A model generated the notes under the pieces. It saw only the letters and a program-made list of their open reading frames with translations, was not told the DNA's origin and searched no databases. 64,000 bases of DNA from Algivirga pacifica (lineage in GTDB: Bacteria > Bacteroidota > Bacteroidia > Cytophagales > Flammeovirgaceae), in contig NZ_BAABJX010000017.1 in NCBI RefSeq assembly GCF_039543525.1, forward strand, positions 1-64,000, in the 5' to 3' direction. A program made the translations under genes and the position numbers. Shown here one piece after another: positions 24,701-30,998 of the stretch; position 1 is the stretch's first letter; each line of letters opens with the position of its first letter.

Positions 24701-25452
24701 ATCAGAATAAGGTCATTGCGACAGCATTATTGACTCGTGTCTTTGGTCAAAAGAAGCAAACCCAGTTGGGGTTTGGACTGGACTATAATTTTGGGGATGT
24801 AGACCGAGATCGAAATGGAGATCGTTTTATCAATCAATTTGCTGAGGAGAACAATAGGGAGGAAGAGATTTATCGCTCTTATCATTATGCGGGATTACAA
24901 TTAGGGTTTGAGGCAGATGCCCGCAATAGGGTTTTTCTACCCTTATTTGGAGCTTACTTTAAAACAGCCATCACCGCCTATACGTCCCTGGATAAAGAAG
25001 CCCCCGACCCCTATGTTAATTGGAATGCCAAAGGTGCTTTGTATTATACGTTACGTATGCCTGCCCATCTTACCTTTATCCTAAGAGGAGGAGCAGCCGC
25101 TAATTTTGGAGATTATGCCTACTTGATGTCTAATCGGGTAGGGGGAAACCAAACGATTCGGGGTTATCGAAAAGACCGCTTCTGGGGGAGGTACTATGCT
25201 TACTCTAATGTAGAAACCAGACTAGAAGCTTTTCGTATTCGCTGGCCCTGGTTAAAAGCACCAGGAGGGTTTATTGCTTTTTGGGATGCCGGTAGGGTAT
25301 GGCAAGACAATGAAAGCTCCAATAAACTCCACCATGGATTCGGAGGAGGATTTTACTTTTTGCCATTCAACATCACTGCTCTATCCTTTACCGCAGGTTT
25401 CTCGGAAGAAGAAAATCTGATGATCATGATCTCCGGTGGACTAAAGCTGTAG
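21754..25452 (+). CDS. Giant phosphoesterase / kinase-like / Omp85-barrel fusion
   Basis: The 1232-residue protein (start ATG 21754) has a signal peptide ending near YTYAQ (about residue 29). Part 1 (about 35-400) is a calcineurin-like metallophosphoesterase: GDTG 45-48, GDN 76-78, GNHD 118-121, GHHP 218-221, GHEH 299-302. Part 2 (about 430-720) resembles a Fam20/CotH/HipA-type kinase: glycine turn GGG 444-446, YVLRSIEK 462-469 (candidate nucleotide-binding Lys469), DWDRHDDQ 597-604 (catalytic-loop DRH) and DRDQAFF 624-630 (in place of the metal-binding DNGRGF). Part 3 (about 890-1232) is a beta-barrel with the Omp85 signature GG...IRGY (1135-1138). I infer an outer-membrane protein with paired phospho-transfer and phospho-hydrolysis modules; activity is untested. 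Confidence 0.8.
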   Translation: MFLTYRRIVLLYFLCCMGAFLSHHYTYAQDRPPETKKQFTLFLIGDTGEEEGLPIIEQLAKMANNSKTNSMVVFLGDNLYPKGLYPKEHEDRERGERILDSQLRNFQEYVGEVYMIPGNHDWKKGRKDGWGQVIEQQRFVGSLDMDNLHYYPKEGCPGPEEIVLNDSLVLLLIDTQWMVHPWEKGSEEPCGAETEEDVIAQLEDLLYKHEDKQVIVAGHHPLYTYGNHGGKFSWKEHLFPLTVVKPYAYLPLPIVGSVYPIARKLGISPQDRSNFRYKYMIQQFKKCFQKHGRIVYVSGHEHALQYVPREKWHQVVSGAGSKASYVRRGVKKVFALDEKGFATLSMYQGGEVWADYFVVKEGETPRLVYTVRLYEKLPLPKKEPRKERDFPDSVTVLASTQYEAGTTKRKFFGDNYREVWNTPVKVPVFDLAREKGGLQIVKRGGGMQTKSLRLQAANGKQYVLRSIEKYPYKAIPGFLRQTVAEEVVTDQISASHPYAAFVLPPMARAAGVYHTNPKLFYLPDDPLLGEFRRDFGGQLYLFEERPDDDWREADYFGNSKKIQSTRKVLEKLQEDNDNHVDQLFVLRNRLFDMIIGDWDRHDDQWRWASFKEKKGKLYRPIPRDRDQAFFVNEGIIPSLASQKWALPKIEGFAMVIKWPAGFNTNARFFDRSFLQEPDRQDWLNMADTLQQLLSDSVIEQSIGEWPDSVYAHSGKDVIRKLKSRRDRIHAYAKDYYLSLSKEVDVVGSDKQELFELQRYRNNDLEVKVRKISKSGKTDKVIYHRTFTREETKEVRLYGLGGEDVFQLKGNSQNGIKVRVIGGEGKDKIIDDSNDGRLFKRGVLVYDEKKNTELTKGTDTRSLLSNNPTVNAYDRKAFKYNTTIPLVFAGFNQVDKLIMGGGFLATRYAFRKDPFSSKHLLMGGISPFTAGNRLIYQGDFTELFGPFGVDVRLDANFPTYVSTFAGLGNENEYSDVNDIFYQLNQNKVIATALLTRVFGQKKQTQLGFGLDYNFGDVDRDRNGDRFINQFAEENNREEEIYRSYHYAGLQLGFEADARNRVFLPLFGAYFKTAITAYTSLDKEAPDPYVNWNAKGALYYTLRMPAHLTFILRGGAAANFGDYAYLMSNRVGGNQTIRGYRKDRFWGRYYAYSNVETRLEAFRIRWPWLKAPGGFIAFWDAGRVWQDNESSNKLHHGFGGGFYFLPFNITALSFTAGFSEEENLMIMISGGLKL

Positions 25453-25690
25453 TTGAGTCGGCTTGCACTGCATGCTGAGTGCTATTCTGATAATGTGTTA
25501 CAGGCCCTCGCCTCATGGCGAGGGTTCACGAATCAATAGGACCCATTGTCCATAGAACCATTTTATAAAAATAAGGGAAACATTACCTTTATAGAATGAT
25601 TCTAAGAGGGATGTAGCGAATAAACAGATATCACTACTTTTTTCTTCATCACAAGAGTACACGAAAATGGATTAGCCAATCATCACTTAA
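25453..25690. other. Intergenic region after the fusion gene
   Basis: The hairpin CCCTCGCC-TCAT-GGCGAGGG (25505-25524) could end transcription, although no T run follows. The rest is AT-rich without an ORF. The heptamer array and hairpin modules follow. Confidence 0.6.
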
Positions 25691-25789
25691 CGATAAGCGA
25701 TAAGCGATAAGCGATAAGCGATAAGCGATAAGCGATAAGCGATAAGCGATAAGCGATAAGCGATAAGCGATAAGCGATAAGCGATAAGC
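25691..25789 (+). repeat. Tandem heptamer array (CGATAAG)x14
   Basis: Fourteen perfect 7-bp units share the GATAA core with the TAACCGA array at 7417-7539. Frames across it give LIAYRLS repeats, which are artefacts. Confidence 0.95.
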
Positions 25790-25802
25790 AAGCGGCAAAT
25801 AA

Positions 25803-25873
25803 GTCTCAACTCACCGAAGGTGAAACTCAACAGCGCGCAGCGCGACTCAACCAGCGGCGCAAGCCGCCTCAAC
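25803..25873. repeat. Three mini-hairpin modules joined by CTCAAC linkers
   Basis: Modules: TCACC-GAA-GGTGA (25811-25823), GCGC-GCA-GCGC (25833-25843) and GCGGC-GCAA-GCCGC (25854-25867). Each is followed by (A)CTCAAC, at a 21-22 bp pitch. Stem sequences differ completely, while linker and loop class (GNA or GNRA) are kept. The last linker lies 8 nt before the downstream start codon, so the modules would be in the mRNA leader. Confidence 0.88.
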
Positions 25874-25881
25874 AAAAGCAT

Positions 25882-26904
25882 ATGGATTCTGTAACACAAA
25901 TTGTATTAGGAGCTTCCGTAGGAGAAGCAGTATTAGGCCGTAAAATTGGAAATAAAGCGCCATTGTGGGGGGCAGTAGCAGGAACAATTCCTGACCTGGA
26001 TGTACTTTCACAGCCATTTATGGATGTTGTTGAAGAGTTGATGTTTCATCGAAGTATCACACATTCCTTGTTGTTTTGCGTGCTGGCCTCTTTTGTTTTT
26101 GCTCGTTTAGTATATCCTTGGTATCGTAGCAATACGCGTTACAAGGATTGGTATTGGCTGTTTTTCTGGGGGTTTCTGACGCATAGCTTGTTGGATACTT
26201 GCACCACTTGGGGGACGCAGCTCCTGTATCCTTTTACCCGTTATGGGTATTCAACTTATTCGGTATTTGTGATTGACCCTTTTTATACGATACCATTCGC
26301 TGTTTTCTTGATACTAGCCATCTTACGGCGCAAAGGGTCTGCCAAGAGAAGAAACTACAATTTGGCAGGGTTAGGGATAAGTACGCTTTACTTGATTTTC
26401 GGCTTGCTGGCTCAGATGCATGTTGAACAGGTCATGGAGGAGGAAATGAATAAACAAGGGATTAAGTTTGATCGTTATATTGTTAAGGCCACGCCAATGA
26501 ATACCCTATTGTGGTCTGTGATCGCTGATACGGATGAAGGATTTTATACAGGCTTTTATTCTTTGTTGGATGCTGCAGAAAGGTCAGTGATATTCGATTT
26601 CTTTCCTAAAAATTATGAGTTGATGGAGGATTTTCCTCGTACAGAAAAGCTTAAGAACTTGCTCTATGTAACGAAGGGATACTATACCGTAGAGAGTCCT
26701 ATGGAAAATCGATTAAAGATCAATGACGTAAGATTTGGACAGTTTAATGGTTGGAGAGCAGGAGAACACGGGCAATTTGTATTTATCTATGAGGTGATCA
26801 AAGATCCACATACGAATACTTTGTCCTTTGAGCAGCGACCGTTTTCTTTTAGGCCAGATGAAAATTATCTGTTGGATTATTGGTATAGAATTATAGGGAA
26901 TTAA
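25882..26904 (+). CDS. YdjM-type (DUF457) metal-dependent-hydrolase-like membrane protein
   Basis: The 340-residue inner-membrane protein has the family's N-terminus MDSVTQIVLGASVGEAVLG. It has GTIPDLDVL (34-42), HRSITHSLL (56-64) and GFLTHSLLDTCTTWG (94-108). The D, H and HxxxD residues are the candidate metal ligands from which the family takes its 'metal-dependent hydrolase' name. About four membrane segments are followed by a soluble C-terminal half. Its enzymatic role is unproven. Its leader carries the hairpin-module array. Confidence 0.9.
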   Translation: MDSVTQIVLGASVGEAVLGRKIGNKAPLWGAVAGTIPDLDVLSQPFMDVVEELMFHRSITHSLLFCVLASFVFARLVYPWYRSNTRYKDWYWLFFWGFLTHSLLDTCTTWGTQLLYPFTRYGYSTYSVFVIDPFYTIPFAVFLILAILRRKGSAKRRNYNLAGLGISTLYLIFGLLAQMHVEQVMEEEMNKQGIKFDRYIVKATPMNTLLWSVIADTDEGFYTGFYSLLDAAERSVIFDFFPKNYELMEDFPRTEKLKNLLYVTKGYYTVESPMENRLKINDVRFGQFNGWRAGEHGQFVFIYEVIKDPHTNTLSFEQRPFSFRPDENYLLDYWYRIIGN

Positions 26905-26990
26905 TTGAAATTTAATATTTTATCGTGGGGTTTGTCTTAAATCCCTTACAAAAATCCATATACATCTACAACTAACCATTGAATTACCAT

Positions 26991-28130
26991 ATGCAAACAC
27001 TACAAGCAGAAACCCAAGAAATGATAGCCCAATCCGTCCGTGACTTTGGCGAGATTCATATTGCCCCTTATCGGGATGAGTGGGATGAGCAAGAACACTT
27101 TCCGGTAGAAATTTTTCACAAGCTAGGAGAGCTAGGCCTTATGGGCGTATTGGTGCCGGAGGCTTATGGAGGGAGTGGTTTTGGCTATCATGAGTATGTG
27201 AGAGCCATTGCCGAACTCGCCAAGTTTGATCCGGGTATAGGATTGTCCATGGCGGCACATAATTCCCTTTGTACGGGACATATCTTGTCGTTTGGGAATG
27301 AAGAGCAAAAACAACGCTGGTTGCCTAAGCTGGCCTCCGGAGAATGGATAGGTGCCTGGGGGTTGACCGAACCTAATACCGGCTCGGACGCTGGACGTAT
27401 GAAGACTACCGCAAAAAAAGAAGGAGAATATTGGATTTTGAATGGCTCCAAGAACTTCATTACCCATGGAATTAGCGGAAATGTAGCAGTAGTCATTGCC
27501 AGAACAGGTGCACAAGGAGATGCGCACGGTATGACGGCCTTTGTAATTGAGAAAGGGACAGAAGGGTTTACTTCCGGAAAGAAAGAGAAAAAACTAGGGA
27601 TGCGTACTTCAGAAACGGCAGAACTAATTTTTCAGGACTGTAAAGTGCATGAATCTAATGTACTGGGGAAGGTAGGAGAAGGATTTGTTCAGGCAATGAA
27701 AATTTTGGATGGCGGAAGAATTTCCATTGCAGCTTTAAGTTTGGGGATTGCCCAGGGAGCTTATGAGGCCGCATTGGCCTATGCACAAGAAAGACAGCAG
27801 TTTGGAAAGCCGATTGCCACTTTTCAGGGAATATCTTTTAAACTAGCGGATATGGCAACAGAAATAGAAGCTTCTCGTTTACTGATCGCCCAAGCCGCTA
27901 CTTTAAAGAATGAAGGAAAGAAAGTGAACAAAGAGTCAGCCATGGCGAAGTACTATGCTTCAGAGGTGGCTTGCCGTGTAGCCAACGAAGCCGTTCAGAT
28001 TTTCGGAGGGTATGGTTTTACGAAAGACTATCCCGTAGAAAAGTATTACCGAGATGTCAAGCTATGTACCATCGGTGAAGGAACCTCCGAGATTCAGAAG
28101 TTGGTCATTTCCCGAGCAATTCTTTCTTGA
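26991..28130 (+). CDS. Acyl-CoA dehydrogenase
   Basis: The 379-residue FAD enzyme introduces the alpha-beta double bond in fatty acyl-CoA or branched acyl-CoA catabolism. The start is ATG 26991 (MQTLQAETQ); a TTG four codons upstream is possible but unneeded. Family signatures: AWGLTEPNTGSDAG (near residue 120-134), RQQFGKPIATFQG, and the C-terminal IGEGTSEIQKLVISR, where E363 is at the position of the catalytic base of short-chain enzymes. Substrate chain length cannot be read from sequence. No beta-oxidation partner adjoins it. Confidence 0.95.
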   Translation: MQTLQAETQEMIAQSVRDFGEIHIAPYRDEWDEQEHFPVEIFHKLGELGLMGVLVPEAYGGSGFGYHEYVRAIAELAKFDPGIGLSMAAHNSLCTGHILSFGNEEQKQRWLPKLASGEWIGAWGLTEPNTGSDAGRMKTTAKKEGEYWILNGSKNFITHGISGNVAVVIARTGAQGDAHGMTAFVIEKGTEGFTSGKKEKKLGMRTSETAELIFQDCKVHESNVLGKVGEGFVQAMKILDGGRISIAALSLGIAQGAYEAALAYAQERQQFGKPIATFQGISFKLADMATEIEASRLLIAQAATLKNEGKKVNKESAMAKYYASEVACRVANEAVQIFGGYGFTKDYPVEKYYRDVKLCTIGEGTSEIQKLVISRAILS

Positions 28131-28657
28131 TGTTGTTTAATCGTTGATTGGACTTGAGCTATTGATTAAACTCGATGAACAGTGCAACGATATATTGGGC
28201 GGTACAAATATATACCGGTCGTAGCGTTATTAAGTTTGAATATTTATCCGTCACACTACCCAACAGCTTTGTTGAATCCATTACATGGCGTCTTGATTCG
28301 AGTTGAATCGTTTATAGAATTCAATAAACGATTCAACTCGAATCAACTCACCAAAGGTGAAATTCAACGATTCAACGGTTCAACAAAGCCATTAGGTAGT
28401 ATGACGGTTATTTTTTCAATCTTAATCACGCTACGACCTTTTTCATTTTTTGAGCGTCCCTTCTCAAGAGGTATGAGTGGATGTAGAGGGTACAAAATAC
28501 CTCTTTGGGACTCTTATACGTTGTAATAAGTAGGACTTTAAATAGTATTGAATTGTTAATTGACTTCAATAAACAATTCAACGCATCGAAGGTGAAATTC
28601 GAGACACCATGTCATGGATTCAATGATTCAACAAAGAAGACTTCAAAAATATTTTTT
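28131..28657. repeat. Nested palindromic mosaic element, copy 2
   Basis: The core element spans 28215-28439. Outer arms GGTCGTAGCG...AAG...TTGAA (28215-28238) pair with 28416-28439 (22/24 by eye). Inside come CCGTCA..CTACC / GGTAG..TGACGG, then GCTTTGTTGAA / TTCAACAAAGC, then a 21-bp perfect stem around 28291-28341 (arms starting GATTCGAGTTGAATC). A side hairpin TCACC-AAA-GGTGA is at 28348-28360. After 28540 a second partial module repeats the AATTGTT..AATAAACAATT theme up to the next gene. No ORF is credible. Confidence 0.75.
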
Positions 28658-29674
28658 ATGGAAATCAACGTATATGCGGTAGACTTGCCGTTGAGACATA
28701 CATTCAAGATCGCACACGACCAGCGTGATGTACAACAATCGGTTATTGTAGAACTAACAGATGGTAATTTTAAGGGATATGGAGAGGCTACAGCCAATCC
28801 TTACTATGGTGTAAGTAGAGAGAGTATTATAGAGGCCGTTAATAGTTTGAAAACACCACTAGCAGATGTGGAGATCGCTTCGACTGATGACTTTTATAAT
28901 AAAATTTCAGGGTTGATCGGGAACAAGAGTTTTCCACTTTGTGCACTGGACGAAGCGGCCCATGATCTATTGGGGAAGAAGAAAGGAATGCCGACATATA
29001 AGATGTGGGGCTTGGAAGCTATCAATATGCCGATGTCCAATTATACTATAGGGATTGATACGGTAGATAAAATGCTGTCCAAAATGCAAGAAGTTCCTTG
29101 GCCTTTGTATAAAATCAAGCTGGGAACATCGGAAGATATTGAGATTATCAAGACCTTGAGAAAACACACGGATGCTATCTTTAGAGTAGATGCTAACTGT
29201 GCCTGGAGTGTGGAGGAGACTATTGAAAATGCCCGAGTAATGAAGACACTAGGCGTGGAGTTCATTGAACAACCTATGAAAGCCGATAACTGGGAGGGGA
29301 TGAAAGAAGCAATGAAACACTCAGCACTTCCATTGATCGCTGATGAGTCTTGTATTGTGGAAGAAGATGTAGAGAAATGTATTGGTCATTTCCATGGTAT
29401 CAATATCAAATTGACCAAGTGTGGTGGATTGACAGTAGCTCGTAGGATGATTGAGAAGGCAAGAGCAAATCAAATGAAAGTAATGGTAGGGTGTATGACA
29501 GAGTCTACGGTGGGAATTTCAGCCATTGCACAACTATTGCCTTTATTGGATTACGTAGATATGGATGGAGCGATGTTACTAAAGGAAGACCCTGCGATAG
29601 GCGTTCAATTGGTAAATGGCCATGTACAGTTTGCCACCGAAAATGGTAATGGCGTTAATTTGAAAAATTCGTAA
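28658..29674 (+). CDS. L-Ala-D/L-Glu (dipeptide) epimerase, enolase superfamily
   Basis: The 338-residue enzyme interconverts L-Ala-D-Glu and L-Ala-L-Glu so that murein peptides can be digested. I use ATG 28658 (MEINVYAVDL); the open frame upstream is repeat sequence. The barrel has YKIKLG (acid/base K152, K154), DAN (D178), EQP (E204), DES (D229) and NIKLTKCGG (K251), the complete metal and base set of the muconate-lactonizing subgroup. The C-terminal YVDMDGAMLL motif is typical of Ala-Glu epimerases. The next gene is an NlpC/P60 murein peptidase, as in the ykf cluster of Bacillus. Confidence 0.92.
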   Translation: MEINVYAVDLPLRHTFKIAHDQRDVQQSVIVELTDGNFKGYGEATANPYYGVSRESIIEAVNSLKTPLADVEIASTDDFYNKISGLIGNKSFPLCALDEAAHDLLGKKKGMPTYKMWGLEAINMPMSNYTIGIDTVDKMLSKMQEVPWPLYKIKLGTSEDIEIIKTLRKHTDAIFRVDANCAWSVEETIENARVMKTLGVEFIEQPMKADNWEGMKEAMKHSALPLIADESCIVEEDVEKCIGHFHGINIKLTKCGGLTVARRMIEKARANQMKVMVGCMTESTVGISAIAQLLPLLDYVDMDGAMLLKEDPAIGVQLVNGHVQFATENGNGVNLKNS

Positions 29675-29684
29675 GGACGTGCTC

Positions 29685-29751
29685 AAATAGCACAGGGTAT
29701 CGTCCAAATAGCATAAGGAATAGCTTAAATAGCACAGGGCATCGCCCTGTG
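29685..29751 (+). repeat. TAGCACAGGG array, 21-bp units with terminal hairpin
   Basis: Two diverged units and a last one end in CACAGGGC-ATC-GCCCTGTG (29733-29751), identical to the terminal hairpin at 6395-6413. It occupies the leader of the NlpC/P60 gene, ending 15 nt before its ATG. Confidence 0.82.
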
Positions 29752-29766
29752 AAAAATAATATAAAT

Positions 29767-30918
29767 ATGAAAAAATGGATACTCGCTGCAATAGCAGCCA
29801 TGGGAATCGCTTCATGCGAGAACCCTCAGCAACAAGTACAAGAAGAGTTTAATACCCTATTCTCAGAAGTAAAGCAGCAATATGCTCCGGATAGCCGTTT
29901 GGCCGTACTGAAAGCAGAAGCTCATGTAGAAGGCAATAAGTTAATCCTCAAAGGAGAAACCAATAAACCAGAAGCCCACAAAGCACTACTTCAGGAAATG
30001 GAGCAGTGGAATAAAGAGATTGTGGATAGTCTACGCTTGCTGCCTGCAGCAGAGTTGGGAGATAAGATCTATGGAGTTGTAAATAGCTCCGTGATTAACT
30101 TTAGGGTAAGACCAGCGTATTCTGCTGGAATGGCCAAGCAGGGACTATTGGGAGAATCATTGAAGATTCTGGATAAGAAGAGAGATTGGTATTTAGTACA
30201 AACCTCAGACGACTATTTGGGGTGGGCCAATACCACTACAGTACAGACTATGACTCCTGAGGAATATGAAGCTTGGAACAAGGCAGACCGTATTATTTAT
30301 ACAGAAAAAGTTGGAACGGCTCAGGCAATTCCCAATGAGAAATTTCCAATGAAAAATGCACTGGCTTCTGATTTGGTTTATGGGAATCAGTTGCCGTTGT
30401 TGAAAGAAACAGCTGAAGGATTCGTGGTTGCCTATCCGGATGGCCGTACAGGATTGGTTAAGCGATCAGAGGCGTCCAAGCTTTCGGAGTGGCAAAAATC
30501 TAGAAACCTAACGACAGATAACTTATTGAAAACAGCCTATAGCTTTATGGGAGTGCCATATTGCTGGGGTGGAAATTCTTATAAAGGCGTTGACTGTAGT
30601 GGCTTTACCGGACAAGTATATGCCATGAATGGAATGCAACTTCCTCGTGATGCTTCTTTACAAGTGCATGAAGGAATCGCAGTAGATACTGTAGGGAACT
30701 TTAAGAACCTGGAAGTAGGAGATCTATTGTTCTTCGGTAGAAGAACCAAAGAAGGAAAGGAAAAGGTAGTTCACGTAGGGATGTGGATTGGAGATCAGCA
30801 GTTTATTCACTCTCAAGGGAACGTGCATATTAGCAGCTTTGATAAAGAGGATACACATTATGATGCTTATAACCTTGGTAGATTCCTTAGGGTGAAGCGT
30901 ATCTTGAATAATGATTAG
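29767..30918 (+). CDS. NlpC/P60 lipoprotein endopeptidase with SH3-like domains
   Basis: The 383-residue lipoprotein (lipobox GIASC, Cys18) has SH3-type domains around 95-165 (VNFRVRPAYSAGM...DYLGWANTTTV) and 175-235. The C-terminal NlpC/P60 domain starts at about 250. Catalytic Cys277 lies in GVDCSGF, with His336 in VVHVGM and His348 in FIHSQGN. Such enzymes cut gamma-D-Glu-diaminopimelate bonds in murein peptides, releasing L-Ala-D-Glu for the neighbouring epimerase. I chose ATG 29767 because the GTG at 29749 lies inside the repeat hairpin. Confidence 0.92.
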   Translation: MKKWILAAIAAMGIASCENPQQQVQEEFNTLFSEVKQQYAPDSRLAVLKAEAHVEGNKLILKGETNKPEAHKALLQEMEQWNKEIVDSLRLLPAAELGDKIYGVVNSSVINFRVRPAYSAGMAKQGLLGESLKILDKKRDWYLVQTSDDYLGWANTTTVQTMTPEEYEAWNKADRIIYTEKVGTAQAIPNEKFPMKNALASDLVYGNQLPLLKETAEGFVVAYPDGRTGLVKRSEASKLSEWQKSRNLTTDNLLKTAYSFMGVPYCWGGNSYKGVDCSGFTGQVYAMNGMQLPRDASLQVHEGIAVDTVGNFKNLEVGDLLFFGRRTKEGKEKVVHVGMWIGDQQFIHSQGNVHISSFDKEDTHYDAYNLGRFLRVKRILNND

Positions 30919-30919
30919 T

Positions 30920-30994
30920 TTTTAATTTTCAATGATTAATTTTCAATTTTTAATGAGTGAATGAAAATTGAAAATTAATCATTGAAAATTAAAA
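30920..30994. terminator. Perfect 31-bp inverted repeat between convergent genes
   Basis: The arms 30920-30950 and 30964-30994 are exactly complementary (TTTTAATTTTCAATGATTAA onward) with a 13-nt loop. It could terminate both the NlpC/P60 gene and the DUF4493 gene. The same sequence recurs as separated arms around 42719 and 43012 and as a single arm at 50024. Confidence 0.8.
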
Positions 30995-30998
30995 TAGA

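Noticed and set aside
25691..25873. CRISPR array
   Set aside because: The repeats are 7 bp or short linkers with hairpins between them, not 25-40 bp repeats with non-repetitive spacers, and no cas gene is present.
25687..25899. ORF with LIAYRLS repeats on the minus strand
   Set aside because: Translation of the CGATAAG array and the hairpin modules.
28182..28526. 114-residue ORF on the plus strand
   Set aside because: Lies entirely within the nested palindromic element and has low-complexity translation.
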